Below, in pieces: positions 34,079 through 42,618 of a stretch of 64,000 nucleotides of DNA. The notes beneath the pieces were generated by a model that saw only the letters and a program-made list of their open reading frames with translations, was not told where the DNA came from and searched no databases. The DNA comes from CAWDPQ01 sp049642465. Lineage in GTDB: Bacteria; Acidobacteriota; Vicinamibacteria; Vicinamibacterales; 2-12-FULL-66-21. The stretch covers positions 36,923-100,922 of the forward strand of contig JBAROV010000171.1 in assembly GCA_049642465.1 (NCBI GenBank), given 5' to 3'. A program made the translations under genes and the position numbers. The stretch's first letter is position 1; each line of letters starts with the position of its first letter.

Positions 34079-37000
34079 ATGTATATCGAGCTTCATACTT
34101 CTTCGGCGTTTTCTTTTCTCGACGGCGCATCGCTGCCCGAAGCCTTGGTGGACCGTGCGGCCGCGCTCGGATATCCCACGCTCGCACTGCTCGATCGTGA
34201 TGGTGTGCACGGCGCGCCGCGGTTTCACCTCGCGGCAAAACGCGCGGGACTGAAAGCGATTATCGGCGCGGAACTGACGCTGTCGGGATTCCGAGGTCGC
34301 GGCTCGGGGTTCGGGGCTCGAAAAAACCAATCGGTAGAACCAGTAGCGAGCCCCGGATCCCGAGCCCCGAGCCCCGAATCCCGAGCCCCGAGCCCCGAAT
34401 CCCGAGCCCCGAGCCCCGAGCCGCGGCTATTTACACTCCCCGTCCTCATCGAATCGCAGCACGGCTACCGGAATCTCTGCCGTCTCGTGACGACAATGAA
34501 GATGCGTGCACCGAAGGGGGAAGGGGCGCTGACGATCGAGGACCTCGACGGCCACGTCGGAGGGCTCGTCGCGCTGATTGGCCGTACGGCGCTCGACGGC
34601 CCGCGCTTCGGTGTTGGCGGCATGGTCGATCGTCTGGTCGGAGTGTTCGGTCAGGCGAATGTCTATCTCGAATTGCAGCGTCACCTCCGGCGCGACGAAG
34701 AATCCGACAATCAGGCGTTGCTCGATCTCGCATCGGCGTATCACGTGCCCGTCATCGCGAGCAACGGCGTTCGTTTCGCCGAGCCAGCCGATCGTCCGTT
34801 GTATGACGTGCTCACCTGCATCCGCCACAAAACCACGCTCGAGCGCGCGGGGCGGCGGCTGACGTGCAACGCGGAACGATATCTGAAATCTCCGGAAGCC
34901 ATGGAACGGCTGTTTGCCGACCATCCATGCGCATTGGCGGCGACGCGTGAACTGGCGGATCGTCTTCAATACACGATGAGCGATCTGGGCTACCGGTTTC
35001 CCGCGTATCCCGTTCCCGCGGGTGAAACGATGGCTTCGTTTCTCCGCAAAATCACGCAGGCTGGCGCGCGCGAGCGGTATCGGCCGCTGCACGACGCGGC
35101 AGGCCGGCAGATCGAGCGAGAGTTGGACCTGATTGAAAAGCTCGATCTCGCCGGGTACTTCCTGATCGTCTGGGACATCGTCAATTTCTGCCGGCAGCAC
35201 GACATCCTCGTTCAGGGGCGCGGGTCGGCGGCCAATAGCGCGGTCTGTTACAGCCTTGGCATCACTGCCGTGGACCCGGTCGGAATGGACCTGCTGTTCG
35301 AGCGGTTCCTCTCAGCAGAACGAGGCGAGTGGCCGGACATCGATCTCGATCTGCCGAGCGGCGATCGGCGCGAGCAGGTGATTCAGCACCTGTATGAAAA
35401 GTACGGCACGCTCGGCACACACGCCGGGCAGGGTCCACGCATCGGCATGACGGCCAATGTCATCACGTATCGCGGACGCAGCGCCGCACGCGAGGTGGGG
35501 AAGACACTGTCGCTCGAACCCGATCAGATCGATCGTCTCGCCAAGGTCATGAACCATTTCGAGTGGGTGGATCCGAAGGACACGCTCGATCGGAACCTGC
35601 GCGAAGTGGGGCTCGACGGTCAGCATCCGACGGTGCAGTTGTTTGGACAGCTCTGGCAGCGGATTCAGGATCTGCCGCGCCATCTCGGTCAGCACTCCGG
35701 CGGCATGGTGATTTCCCACGGCCGCCTCGACGATGTGGTGCCTCTCGAGAACGCCAGCATGCCCGATCGCGTCGTCATTCAATGGGACAAGGACGACTGC
35801 GCCGACATGGGCTTAATCAAGGTCGATCTGCTAGGCCTCGGAATGATGGCGGTCCTTCAAGATGCGCTGCAGATGGTGAATTCCTCTCGCCGAGGAGCGC
35901 CTGCGGCCGTCGCCGAGGGCGAGTCTGCGAGGACTCGGGATCCGGGGCTCGGGGCTCGAAACAATGCGAACGTGAGCGAACCCCGAACCCCGAGCCTCGA
36001 ACCTCGACACGAGCTCGACTTGGCCCACCTGCCCCCGGACGACCCGGCGGTCTACAAAATGCTGCAGGAAGCAGATACGGTCGGCATCTTCCAGGTAGAG
36101 TCGCGTGCGCAGATGGCGACGCTGCCACGACTCAAGCCACAACGCTTCTACGACATTGTCGTCGAGGTAGCGATCATTCGTCCCGGGCCGATTGTTGGAC
36201 AGATGGTCCATCCGTATCTCAAACGGCGGCAGGGGATGGCACCAGTCACTTATCCGCATCCCTCGCTCCAGCCGATTCTCGAGCGGACGCTTGGCGTTCC
36301 GTTGTTTCAGGAGCAGCTGCTGCGGATGGCCATGGTGGCCGCGGGCTTTTCCGGCGGCGAGGCGGAAGAATTGCGGCGCGCGTTCGGGTTCAAGCGATCC
36401 GAGCACCGCATGCAGCAGATTGAAACGAAACTGCGCGCCGGAATCGCGCGACAGGGAATCACCGGAGATGCGGCCGAAGAAATCATTCGATCGATCACCT
36501 CGTTTGCTCTTTACGGATTTCCTGAATCACATGCGGCCAGCTTTGCGCTGCTCGTGTACGCGAGCGCATATCTCAAGGCGCACTATCCGGCAGCGTTCTA
36601 CACGGCCATGCTCAACAACCAGCCGATGGGCTTTTACCATCCAGCGACGCTCGTCAAGGACGCGCAGCGCCATGGAGTCCGCTTTGCGCCGATCGACGTG
36701 CAGGAATCGGACTGGGAATGTCGGGTGGAGCCAGACGGTCGCGTCCGGTTGGGTCTGAGGTACGTCAATGGGTTGCGGCAGGAGATCGGCCGATCGATCG
36801 CGACGGCCGCGTCTCGGGGCTCGGGGCTCGGGGCTCGGCGTTCGGAATCGGAGTGCGATCGAGCCAGCGGTGTGAAACCAGCGGCGGCTTCCACTGATCG
36901 CTGTCCAAAGTGTGAATGTGACGATCATTCGATGCTGGAGGACACAGCGAGCGGGGGACGTTTCTGCAACATCTGCGCGCATGAGTGGTCGGTCACCGGG

Positions 37001-37744
37001 TCTCGATCGTCGACCGTCGAGTCCCAAGCCCCGCGCCCCGACCCTTCGACAGGCTCAGGGTCGTCCCGAGCATCGTCGGGCGACGAGCTCCGAGACTCGA
37101 ACCCCCAACCCCGATTCGGTTCCATCGAAGATCTAATCGAGAGAACACAAATCCGCCGCGACGAGTTGGCGACGTTGGCAGAGATCGGGGCACTGAACGC
37201 GTTTGGGTTTCACCGCCGCAGCGCGCTCTGGCAAATTGAAAAGGCGGTTCGACCAGCGGGAGAGTTGTTTGAAGAACCTTCGACCTCCCGTCCCCCCGAT
37301 CCCCGACACGATTCACCATTACGCCCCATGTCGCCACCGGAACGCTTACTGGCCGACTACGCGGGCACCAGTCTGACGATCGGTCCGCATCCCATGGCGT
37401 TGCGGCGAGCGGAGCTTGCGCTTCGCGGTGTGTTGCGTGCCACGGATTTGCCACAGGGCCGCCACGGCCGCCGCGTCCGGGTGGCCGGCGCAGTAATTAC
37501 GCGGCAGCGGCCCGGGACGGCGAAGGGATTCGTGTTTCTCACGCTCGAAGACGAGACAGGCATTGCCAACATCATCGTGCAGCCCGACCTGTTCTCCGCC
37601 CATCGTTCCGTCATTGTCGGGGAACCGTATCTGTTGATTGAGGGAACGCTGCAGATTCAGGAAGGGGTGACGTCGGTGAAAGCTGAGCGCGTGCTGCCAC
37701 TCATCGGTGCCGGCCCGGATCCGCAGTCGCACGATTTCAGGTAG
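34079..37744 (+). CDS. dnaE2: Error-prone DNA polymerase III alpha subunit DnaE2 (ImuC) with repeat-derived insertions
   Basis: A 1221-residue C-family polymerase; typical DnaE2 is roughly 1050. Order: PHP domain (MYIELHTSSAFSFLDGASLPEALVDRAAALGYPTLALLDRDGVHGAPRFH), palm with catalytic acids in PDIDLDLPSGDRREQV (about 417-432), fingers, HhH region, and a C-terminal OB fold (RVRVAGAVITRQRPGTAKGFVFLTLEDETGIANIIVQPDLF). The extra length is three low-complexity insertions made of inverted heptamer tracts: about residues 75-115 (SRAPSPE repeats), 618-643, and 912-1014. The last carries a zinc-ribbon-like CPKC...CNIC. All keep the frame. It follows imuB by 12 bp. Confidence 0.95.
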   Translation: MYIELHTSSAFSFLDGASLPEALVDRAAALGYPTLALLDRDGVHGAPRFHLAAKRAGLKAIIGAELTLSGFRGRGSGFGARKNQSVEPVASPGSRAPSPESRAPSPESRAPSPEPRLFTLPVLIESQHGYRNLCRLVTTMKMRAPKGEGALTIEDLDGHVGGLVALIGRTALDGPRFGVGGMVDRLVGVFGQANVYLELQRHLRRDEESDNQALLDLASAYHVPVIASNGVRFAEPADRPLYDVLTCIRHKTTLERAGRRLTCNAERYLKSPEAMERLFADHPCALAATRELADRLQYTMSDLGYRFPAYPVPAGETMASFLRKITQAGARERYRPLHDAAGRQIERELDLIEKLDLAGYFLIVWDIVNFCRQHDILVQGRGSAANSAVCYSLGITAVDPVGMDLLFERFLSAERGEWPDIDLDLPSGDRREQVIQHLYEKYGTLGTHAGQGPRIGMTANVITYRGRSAAREVGKTLSLEPDQIDRLAKVMNHFEWVDPKDTLDRNLREVGLDGQHPTVQLFGQLWQRIQDLPRHLGQHSGGMVISHGRLDDVVPLENASMPDRVVIQWDKDDCADMGLIKVDLLGLGMMAVLQDALQMVNSSRRGAPAAVAEGESARTRDPGLGARNNANVSEPRTPSLEPRHELDLAHLPPDDPAVYKMLQEADTVGIFQVESRAQMATLPRLKPQRFYDIVVEVAIIRPGPIVGQMVHPYLKRRQGMAPVTYPHPSLQPILERTLGVPLFQEQLLRMAMVAAGFSGGEAEELRRAFGFKRSEHRMQQIETKLRAGIARQGITGDAAEEIIRSITSFALYGFPESHAASFALLVYASAYLKAHYPAAFYTAMLNNQPMGFYHPATLVKDAQRHGVRFAPIDVQESDWECRVEPDGRVRLGLRYVNGLRQEIGRSIATAASRGSGLGARRSESECDRASGVKPAAASTDRCPKCECDDHSMLEDTASGGRFCNICAHEWSVTGSRSSTVESQAPRPDPSTGSGSSRASSGDELRDSNPQPRFGSIEDLIERTQIRRDELATLAEIGALNAFGFHRRSALWQIEKAVRPAGELFEEPSTSRPPDPRHDSPLRPMSPPERLLADYAGTSLTIGPHPMALRRAELALRGVLRATDLPQGRHGRRVRVAGAVITRQRPGTAKGFVFLTLEDETGIANIIVQPDLFSAHRSVIVGEPYLLIEGTLQIQEGVTSVKAERVLPLIGAGPDPQSHDFR
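34301..34423. repeat. Inverted heptamer insertion E in dnaE2
   Basis: Left arm GGCTCGG, GGTTCGG, GGCTCG (34301-34320), a 26-bp AT-richer loop, then eleven units of CGAGCCC, CGGATCC or CGAATCC (34347-34423). The arms are in opposite orientation, so the transcript can form a long hairpin. It encodes a seven-residue SRAPSPE-type repeat between the PHP domain halves. Confidence 0.9.
35931..36007. repeat. Inverted heptamer insertion F in dnaE2
   Basis: Left arm of CTCGGGG-type units (35931-35958), an 18-bp loop, then CGAACCC, CGAACCC, CGAGCCT, CGAACCT units (35977-36007). Same architecture as insertion E with a shorter loop, in frame. Confidence 0.85.
36813..37120. repeat. Inverted heptamer insertion G in dnaE2 with zinc-ribbon cargo
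   Basis: Left arm CTCGGGG x3, CTCGGCG, TTCGGAA (36813-36847). Right-orientation units lie at 37023-37043 and 37084-37118 (CGAGCTC, CGAGACT, CGAACCC, CCAACCC, CGATTCG). Between them are a zinc-ribbon-like segment (Cys942, 945, 947, 963, 966) and, at 37042-37060, a CCCTTCGACAGGCTCAGGG palindrome of the widespread REP-like type. The total is in frame. Confidence 0.8.
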
Positions 37745-37837
37745 ATCTGAACCTTTTTGGTTGAGGTGGCCCGGTGCTTGCACTGCTTCCATCTCGACGG
37801 GATTGAGCGGAGCCCTTCCGACGTGAGAGGAGCGTCA

Positions 37838-38803
37838 GTGCAGCCGTTGGATTCACCGGGAAGCCTCACTTGTGTCGTCATTCTGACTGTGACTGTCGGC
37901 CTGACGGCGTGTCAGCGACCGATCAAGTCGACGGTCTCAGGCGCCCTGACAGCCGCTCAGCGCGCTGAACTATGGATTGAACCCGAAGCGGACCGTGACC
38001 TCTTTTGGGGTGTCGGCGGGAAGCGCCTGGCGCCTGACCCGGCCGCGCGGTATTCGGTGATCGAAATCAAACGCGGAGGCTTCAGCCGCGGCTACACTGT
38101 GACCGGGCCCGGCGACCGTGAGTGGAGCGTGAAATTTCCACCTGAGGCCTCGACCGAAGTGGTTGCGTCGCGCCTGTTCTGGGGCGTAGGCTTTCACCAG
38201 CCGCCTATTTACTACCTCGCCGAGTGGCAGGCCGAGAAGGCCCCCTCGCCCAACCCGCAGTTGCCAGGACGTTTTCGCGAGAAGAGTCCCGACTTGTACG
38301 GTATGAAGAGCGATACGTTCTGGTCCTATTACGAAAACCCGTTCGTGAGCACACGCGAGCTGCACGGGATGCTGGTGCTGCACGCGATGCTGGGCAATTC
38401 CGATTTGAAAGACGATCAAAATGCGCTCTACAGGCTGGAGAAGCCCCACGAGGGAGCTTCGCGCTGGTATGTGGCGCGCGATCTCGGTCAGTCGTTCGGA
38501 AGAACCGGCGTGCTGGATCCGCCCCGGGGAGACGTGGAGGTGTTCGAACAAACACCGTTTATCCGGGGCGTGTCCGGTGGCAAAGTCCGGCTCGAATACC
38601 ACGGCAGGCATCAAGCGCTCTTTCAGAACATCACGCCCGCCGACGTCCGCTGGATCTGCGGTCGACTCGCTGCGCTCAGCGACCGCCAACTCGAGGATGC
38701 GTTCCGCGGCGGCGGCTATCCGAAGTCTCTGGCCGATCGCTTCATCCGTCGTCTCAAGCAGAAGATCGCAGAAGGGCGCGCGCTGAAGGACCGAAACGAA
38801 TGA
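37838..38803 (+). CDS. Lipoprotein with protein-kinase-like motifs
   Basis: A 321-residue lipoprotein; I chose the GTG at 37838, after GAGAGGAG, because it places a signal with lipobox LTAC (Cys25) at the N-terminus. The core shows, in order, a Lys in WSVKF (K99), a helix with Glu (ASTEVVASRL, E107), a catalytic-loop-like NSDLKDDQN (D189, N195) and an ARDLGQSFG (D215). This is the order Lys, Glu, HxD-like, DFG-like of HipA, CotH and Fam20-type atypical kinases. The family call is inference. It is coupled by ATGA overlap to a DUF4956 gene, which in other genomes often neighbours CotH and VTC (polyphosphate) proteins. Confidence 0.75.
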   Translation: MQPLDSPGSLTCVVILTVTVGLTACQRPIKSTVSGALTAAQRAELWIEPEADRDLFWGVGGKRLAPDPAARYSVIEIKRGGFSRGYTVTGPGDREWSVKFPPEASTEVVASRLFWGVGFHQPPIYYLAEWQAEKAPSPNPQLPGRFREKSPDLYGMKSDTFWSYYENPFVSTRELHGMLVLHAMLGNSDLKDDQNALYRLEKPHEGASRWYVARDLGQSFGRTGVLDPPRGDVEVFEQTPFIRGVSGGKVRLEYHGRHQALFQNITPADVRWICGRLAALSDRQLEDAFRGGGYPKSLADRFIRRLKQKIAEGRALKDRNE

Positions 38804-39591
38804 CGCGCCGTGTAGAGCGGACGCGGATCGCCGCGTTGTGTGCGTTGCTCTGGCTGCTGGCCCCTGTGATCCTGCTGCGCGCCGCCGCCGCGCAGCCGCC
38901 GCCGCAGAATCCGCAGCTCGAGCAACAGCAGCGCCAGGACACGGACACGCATCCGATACACGCCATGCACGAGATTGACGATGCGATGCGGCGCTTGCCG
39001 CTTGCCGCAGCGCTCGGCGCGGCATTGGCTCTGCGGCCGCGTCGCCGGGGCACGCCGCCGCGCCAGCCGGCGGTCATTCAGACGCAAATCATCCTTGCCG
39101 TCGTCGGCGCGATCATCATGCTGGTCGTAGGCGCGAGTCTCGCCCGGGCGTTCGGCATCGTCGGCGTCGCCAGTTTGATTCGGTACCGGTCGAAGATCGA
39201 CGATCCCAAGGATGCGGTAGTGATGCTGTGCGCGCTCGCCGTAGGCCTTGCGGCAGGCGTAGGCCTCTACGCGCTCTCCGTGTTTTCGACGTTCTTTCTC
39301 GTTGCGGCGCTGTGGGTGATCGAATCGTTCGAGAAAGGGCTGAAGAGTTTCGATTTGACGATCAAGCTGGGCAAAGACACGGACGGGGCGCGCAGCCAGG
39401 TTGAGAACATCCTGCGTAGATATCAGCTCAAGTTCGAGCTTCGCACCTCGTCGGACGAGGAGGTCTGCTACGATGTCCAGGTGCCGCTCGAGTTGAAAAC
39501 CGACCGGGTCACCAATGCCATTCTGAAGCTGGATCCCGAAGGCCACGCGTCCGTTGAATGGACGGAAAAGAAGAAGGCCAAGGGCAAATAG
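38800..39591 (+). CDS. DUF4956 family membrane protein
   Basis: A 263-residue protein. It has a signal-like hydrophobic N-terminus (CALLWLLAPVILLRAAAA), then three to four membrane segments with the family's signature LVVGASLARAFGIVGVASLIRYRSKIDDPKDAVVMLCALAVGLAAGVGLYALSVF, and a C-terminal soluble domain (VENILRRYQLKFELRTSSDEEVCYDVQVPLELKTDRVTNAILKLDPEG). The first part of the molecule resembles MgtC-like membrane cores. The ATG overlaps the stop of the kinase-like lipoprotein gene. DUF4956 proteins elsewhere associate with CotH and VTC domains; their function is unknown. Confidence 0.88.
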   Translation: MTRRVERTRIAALCALLWLLAPVILLRAAAAQPPPQNPQLEQQQRQDTDTHPIHAMHEIDDAMRRLPLAAALGAALALRPRRRGTPPRQPAVIQTQIILAVVGAIIMLVVGASLARAFGIVGVASLIRYRSKIDDPKDAVVMLCALAVGLAAGVGLYALSVFSTFFLVAALWVIESFEKGLKSFDLTIKLGKDTDGARSQVENILRRYQLKFELRTSSDEEVCYDVQVPLELKTDRVTNAILKLDPEGHASVEWTEKKKAKGK

Positions 39592-39615
39592 CTCGCGCCT
39601 GCTTCGGATCACGAC

Positions 39616-40554
39616 GTGAAACTCATCATCCAGCCCGACGACGGCCTCGCGCCCCTTCTGAAAGCCGTCCGCAAGGCCAAGAAATCCATCGACATCGTGA
39701 TTTTCCGGTTCGATCGACCCGAACTGGAACGAGCGCTCGAGACCGCACTCTCGCGCGGCGTCGTCGTGCGTGCGCTCATCGCGCACACCAACAGAGGAGG
39801 GGAGAAGAGCCTCCGCAAGCTCGAGCTGAAATTGCTGGCCGCGGGGATTACCGTGGCGAGAACGGCCGACGATCTTCCGCGCTACCACGGCAAGATGATG
39901 ATCGTGGACGACACGCTCTACGTCTTTGGCTTCAACTACACCAAGCTGGACATCGAGAAGAGCCGCAGTTTCGGCGTCCTGACGACTGACAAACGGCTCG
40001 TCAAAGAGGCAGCGGCGCTGTTCGAGGCGGATCGGACCCGTCAGCCCTACATGCCTGGCGACGACCGTCTCGTGGTGAGCCCGGAGTCGTCGCGCGAAGT
40101 TCTCACGACCTTCATCAAGCGAGCGAGGAAGCAGTTGCTCATCTACGACGAAAAGGTGAGTGACAACCTGGTATTGCGGGTGCTGCAGCAGCGCGCAAAA
40201 GCGGGCGTTGAGATTCGTGTGATTGGCAGGATCGAGAAGACGTCGAATGGCATGGTGGCCCGCAAGATGCCGGGGTTGCGGCTCCACGTTCGGGCGATGA
40301 TTCGCGATGGGTCGTCTGCGTTTATCGGGAGCCAGAGCCTCCGGCGGCTCGAATTGGATGGCCGCCGCGAAGTCGGCATCCTCATCAACGACAGCCGCGT
40401 CGTCAAGCAGCTGCTCGAGGTGTTCGAAGAAGACTGGAAGGAAGCTGGAGGCAAGCCGCTCGCCGTGCCGGAGGCGAAGCTCGACAAGCTCAAGGAAAAG
40501 GAAAAGGAGAAGGAGAAGGAGAAGGACGTGAAGGCCGAACCGAAGGCTTCGTAA
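39616..40554 (+). CDS. Phospholipase D-family protein
   Basis: A 312-residue protein with two PLD-type repeats. The first is HGKMMIVDDTLYVFGFNYTKLDIEKSRSFGVL (HxK-D), and the second is HVRAMIRDGSSAFIGSQSLRRLELDGRREVGILI, where the Lys of HxK is replaced by Arg (HVRAMIRD). No signal peptide. The C-terminus is a KE-rich tail (KLKEKEKEKEKEKDVK) made by AAGGAA/AAGGAG hexamers. It starts at a GTG 24 bp after the DUF4956 gene, so it is probably co-transcribed. Cardiolipin synthase-like transferase or a nuclease are both possible. Confidence 0.85.
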   Translation: MKLIIQPDDGLAPLLKAVRKAKKSIDIVIFRFDRPELERALETALSRGVVVRALIAHTNRGGEKSLRKLELKLLAAGITVARTADDLPRYHGKMMIVDDTLYVFGFNYTKLDIEKSRSFGVLTTDKRLVKEAAALFEADRTRQPYMPGDDRLVVSPESSREVLTTFIKRARKQLLIYDEKVSDNLVLRVLQQRAKAGVEIRVIGRIEKTSNGMVARKMPGLRLHVRAMIRDGSSAFIGSQSLRRLELDGRREVGILINDSRVVKQLLEVFEEDWKEAGGKPLAVPEAKLDKLKEKEKEKEKEKDVKAEPKAS

Positions 40555-40561
40555 CGCCCGT

Positions 40562-41476
40562 CTATTCCGGTTTTCGCCGCTGAATGACTCCCGAGTCCAC
40601 CGTGGTGCCCTGGCGCGAGATCGTGTGGAAGTACATTTCGTCGCCGCTGATCTCGGCGGCCATGAACGCCAGATCCGTATCGAACCCTTTCGCCGTCAGC
40701 CCGCTGTTGCGATCGATATTTCCGCTTCGCAGTTTGCCACCCGACCCGACCACGAAATAGACGATCCCATTCTGTGGTTTGACGCGCTCGTAGAAATGGT
40801 CGTGGCCGGTCAAGACGACCGAGACACCATGCTTGATGAAGAGCGGCTCGAGCGTCTGCCGCAGCGTGATATCCGATCCATGACGCTCGCCTGACGAGTA
40901 GAGTGGGTGGTGGAAATACGGGATCTTCCACTTTTCGTTCGAACTCTCGAGTTCCTTTTCCAGCCAGGCAATTTGCTCCGGTTTCGGGTAATCGGACTCG
41001 AGCGCAAAGAAACGGACATCTTCTTTCGGCGCTTTAAAGGTGTAGTAGGTTCGCCCGTCCATGTTGAAGAGCTTGTAGCGCGATTGCTCGCGAGCGTCGT
41101 GGTTGCCGAGCGACGCGTAGAACTTGACGCCGGCGTCGAGCAGCGGCTTGTACGGCAGCTCGAACTTCTTGATGAAGTCCTGCGGCCGCTCCGAGCCGTA
41201 GAGGTTATCGCCGACCGTCACGACTATCTCGTAGGGGAATCTCCCGTGCAGCTTCGCCATCTGTTCCGCGAGCTGATACTGCTCACGGTCGCCAGTGCCG
41301 AAGTCCCCGAGCACTCCGAACTTGAGCGAATCGTCTTTGTTGGGGAGCGGAGCCGTTGCCGCCGTCGTCTGCGGTGCCTGGACGACTGCCGGCCCCGGCG
41401 GCACGGCAGTTCCAACACTGCAGCCGAGAACAACCGAGAGAAAGAGAACGGCGGTGGCGAATCGGCGACGGGCCAT
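40562..41476 (-). CDS. Metallophosphoesterase lipoprotein
   Basis: A 304-residue calcineurin-like phosphoesterase. A lipoprotein signal ends LSVVLGC. Metal-binding motifs appear in order: GDFGTGD, GDNLYG, GNHDA, a His in the middle (PYFHHPLYSSG) and GHDHFYER. This resembles purple-acid-phosphatase-like or alkaline phosphatase-type secreted enzymes acting on phosphoesters in the periplasm. It is the last gene of the minus-strand unit with the 201-aa secreted protein 12 bp upstream, and converges on the PLD-family gene (7-bp gap). Confidence 0.93.
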   Translation of the reverse strand: MARRRFATAVLFLSVVLGCSVGTAVPPGPAVVQAPQTTAATAPLPNKDDSLKFGVLGDFGTGDREQYQLAEQMAKLHGRFPYEIVVTVGDNLYGSERPQDFIKKFELPYKPLLDAGVKFYASLGNHDAREQSRYKLFNMDGRTYYTFKAPKEDVRFFALESDYPKPEQIAWLEKELESSNEKWKIPYFHHPLYSSGERHGSDITLRQTLEPLFIKHGVSVVLTGHDHFYERVKPQNGIVYFVVGSGGKLRSGNIDRNSGLTAKGFDTDLAFMAAEISGDEMYFHTISRQGTTVDSGVIQRRKPE

Positions 41477-41488
41477 CGTGGGTGAGGG

Positions 41489-42094
41489 CTATTTGGGCAG
41501 TGCGTCGTCGATAAAGTCCGCAACGAGATGTGCCGGGACGTCGAGGAGAATCAGGCGTTCGCCGATGAAGCGGTACTCCAACATCGGCGGAAGCTTCGGC
41601 AGCGCGGCGAGGACCTTCGGGGGCATCGTGGCAAGTGGAACCGTGTCGGGGTACCGGCCGTTCACCCGGAGGCGGATCGCCCCGGGGTTCTCGTCCATGA
41701 TGGTTTCCCGGAGCTTCCGTCCTTCGACGCCGACAAACGCTCTCTCGAGTTGACGGCGGAAATAAGCGCGAATCTCCTTGGTGAAGATGTCGCCCGGTTG
41801 GGCCCGGCCGCGCACGCGTTCGATCTCCTGGCTGAGAGTGCGCTGGTGCGTGTCGATCTGCTGCGGGGTCGCTTCCTTGGGAAGGGCTGGAAGCTTTTCC
41901 ACGGCTTTCTTGTGCAGATCGAGATAGGCCTCGACGCGTTTCGTGAAATCCACGGCCAGGGCGGCATCGGGGTTGACGCGCGTCTGCCCGGACTGAACGC
42001 GACGAGCGAGAGCAGCCCCCTCGTCCGCCCAAAGGACGGTTGCGACTGCGCCGATCGCGAGCGACGCGGCCCCTCTGAGTGCTGCGTGGAACAT
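41489..42094 (-). CDS. Exported protein of unknown function
   Basis: A 201-residue protein with an N-terminal signal-like segment (MFHAALRGAASLAIGAVATVLWA). The mature part is helical (FTKRVEAYLDLHKKAVEKLPALPKEATPQQIDTHQRTLSQEIERVRGRAQPGDIFTKEIRAYFRRQLERAFVG), then a beta region with PGAIRLRVNGRYPDTVPLATMPPKVLAALPKLPPMLEYRFIGERLILLDVPAHLVADFIDDALP. The pattern recurs in acidobacterial hypothetical proteins. I chose the ATG at 42094 to give the signal peptide. It sits between yajQ (10-bp gap) and the metallophosphoesterase. Confidence 0.8.
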   Translation of the reverse strand: MFHAALRGAASLAIGAVATVLWADEGAALARRVQSGQTRVNPDAALAVDFTKRVEAYLDLHKKAVEKLPALPKEATPQQIDTHQRTLSQEIERVRGRAQPGDIFTKEIRAYFRRQLERAFVGVEGRKLRETIMDENPGAIRLRVNGRYPDTVPLATMPPKVLAALPKLPPMLEYRFIGERLILLDVPAHLVADFIDDALPK

Positions 42095-42104
42095 GCCCGT
42101 TCTC

Positions 42105-42608
42105 CTAGCCGCGATAGTTGCCGAACTGCAACGAAACACCAAAATCGTGTTCGCGCAATAGACGGATGGCTTCCTGCAGGTCGTCTTTCGAGGCGCTCGA
42201 GACGCGAACCTGGTCGGCCTGGATCGCCGCCTGCACTTTCTTCAGCTTACGTTCTTTCAGAAATTTGACGATCTCCCTCGCCGCCTCGGTCGGGATTCCC
42301 TGCTGCAGGGTCACGACGCGCCGCACGGTGTCGTTTGCCGCACGTTCCACGTCACCAGGCGTCAGGTTCTTGATCGGCACACCGCGCCGCACCAGCCGTC
42401 CCTGCAGGATTTCCCAGACGGCGCTCATCTTGAACTCATCGTCTGCGGTCAGGGTGATCGTGTTGTCTGCACGATTGAGGTCGATCGCCGCGCGGGACCC
42501 TTTGAAATCGTAGCGTTGCGCGATCTCCTTGCGTGCCTGATTGACGGCGTTATCCACCTCCTGCATGTCCACGCCGGAGGTGATATCGAAAGATGCAGGG
42601 TTGGCCAT
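42105..42608 (-). CDS. yajQ: YajQ-family nucleotide-binding protein
   Basis: A 167-residue YajQ-family protein. The N-terminus (ASFDITSGVDMQEVDNAVNQARKEIAQRYDFKGSRAAIDLNRADNTITLTADDEFKMSAVWEILQGRLVRRGVPIKNL) matches the two ferredoxin-like repeats of the family, and the C-terminus (SSASKDDLQEAIRLLREHDFGVSLQFGNYRG) is characteristic. Some members bind cyclic di-GMP and act as regulators. It lies 10 bp after the radical SAM gene and 10 bp before the secreted-protein gene. Confidence 0.96.
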   Translation of the reverse strand: MANPASFDITSGVDMQEVDNAVNQARKEIAQRYDFKGSRAAIDLNRADNTITLTADDEFKMSAVWEILQGRLVRRGVPIKNLTPGDVERAANDTVRRVVTLQQGIPTEAAREIVKFLKERKLKKVQAAIQADQVRVSSASKDDLQEAIRLLREHDFGVSLQFGNYRG

Positions 42609-42618
42609 GCGTTATTGG

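Noticed and set aside
38716..40287. 523-codon open frame on the minus strand
   Set aside because: Antisense to the lipoprotein, DUF4956 and PLD genes, which have clear motifs and coupling; composition is that of a high-GC shadow frame.
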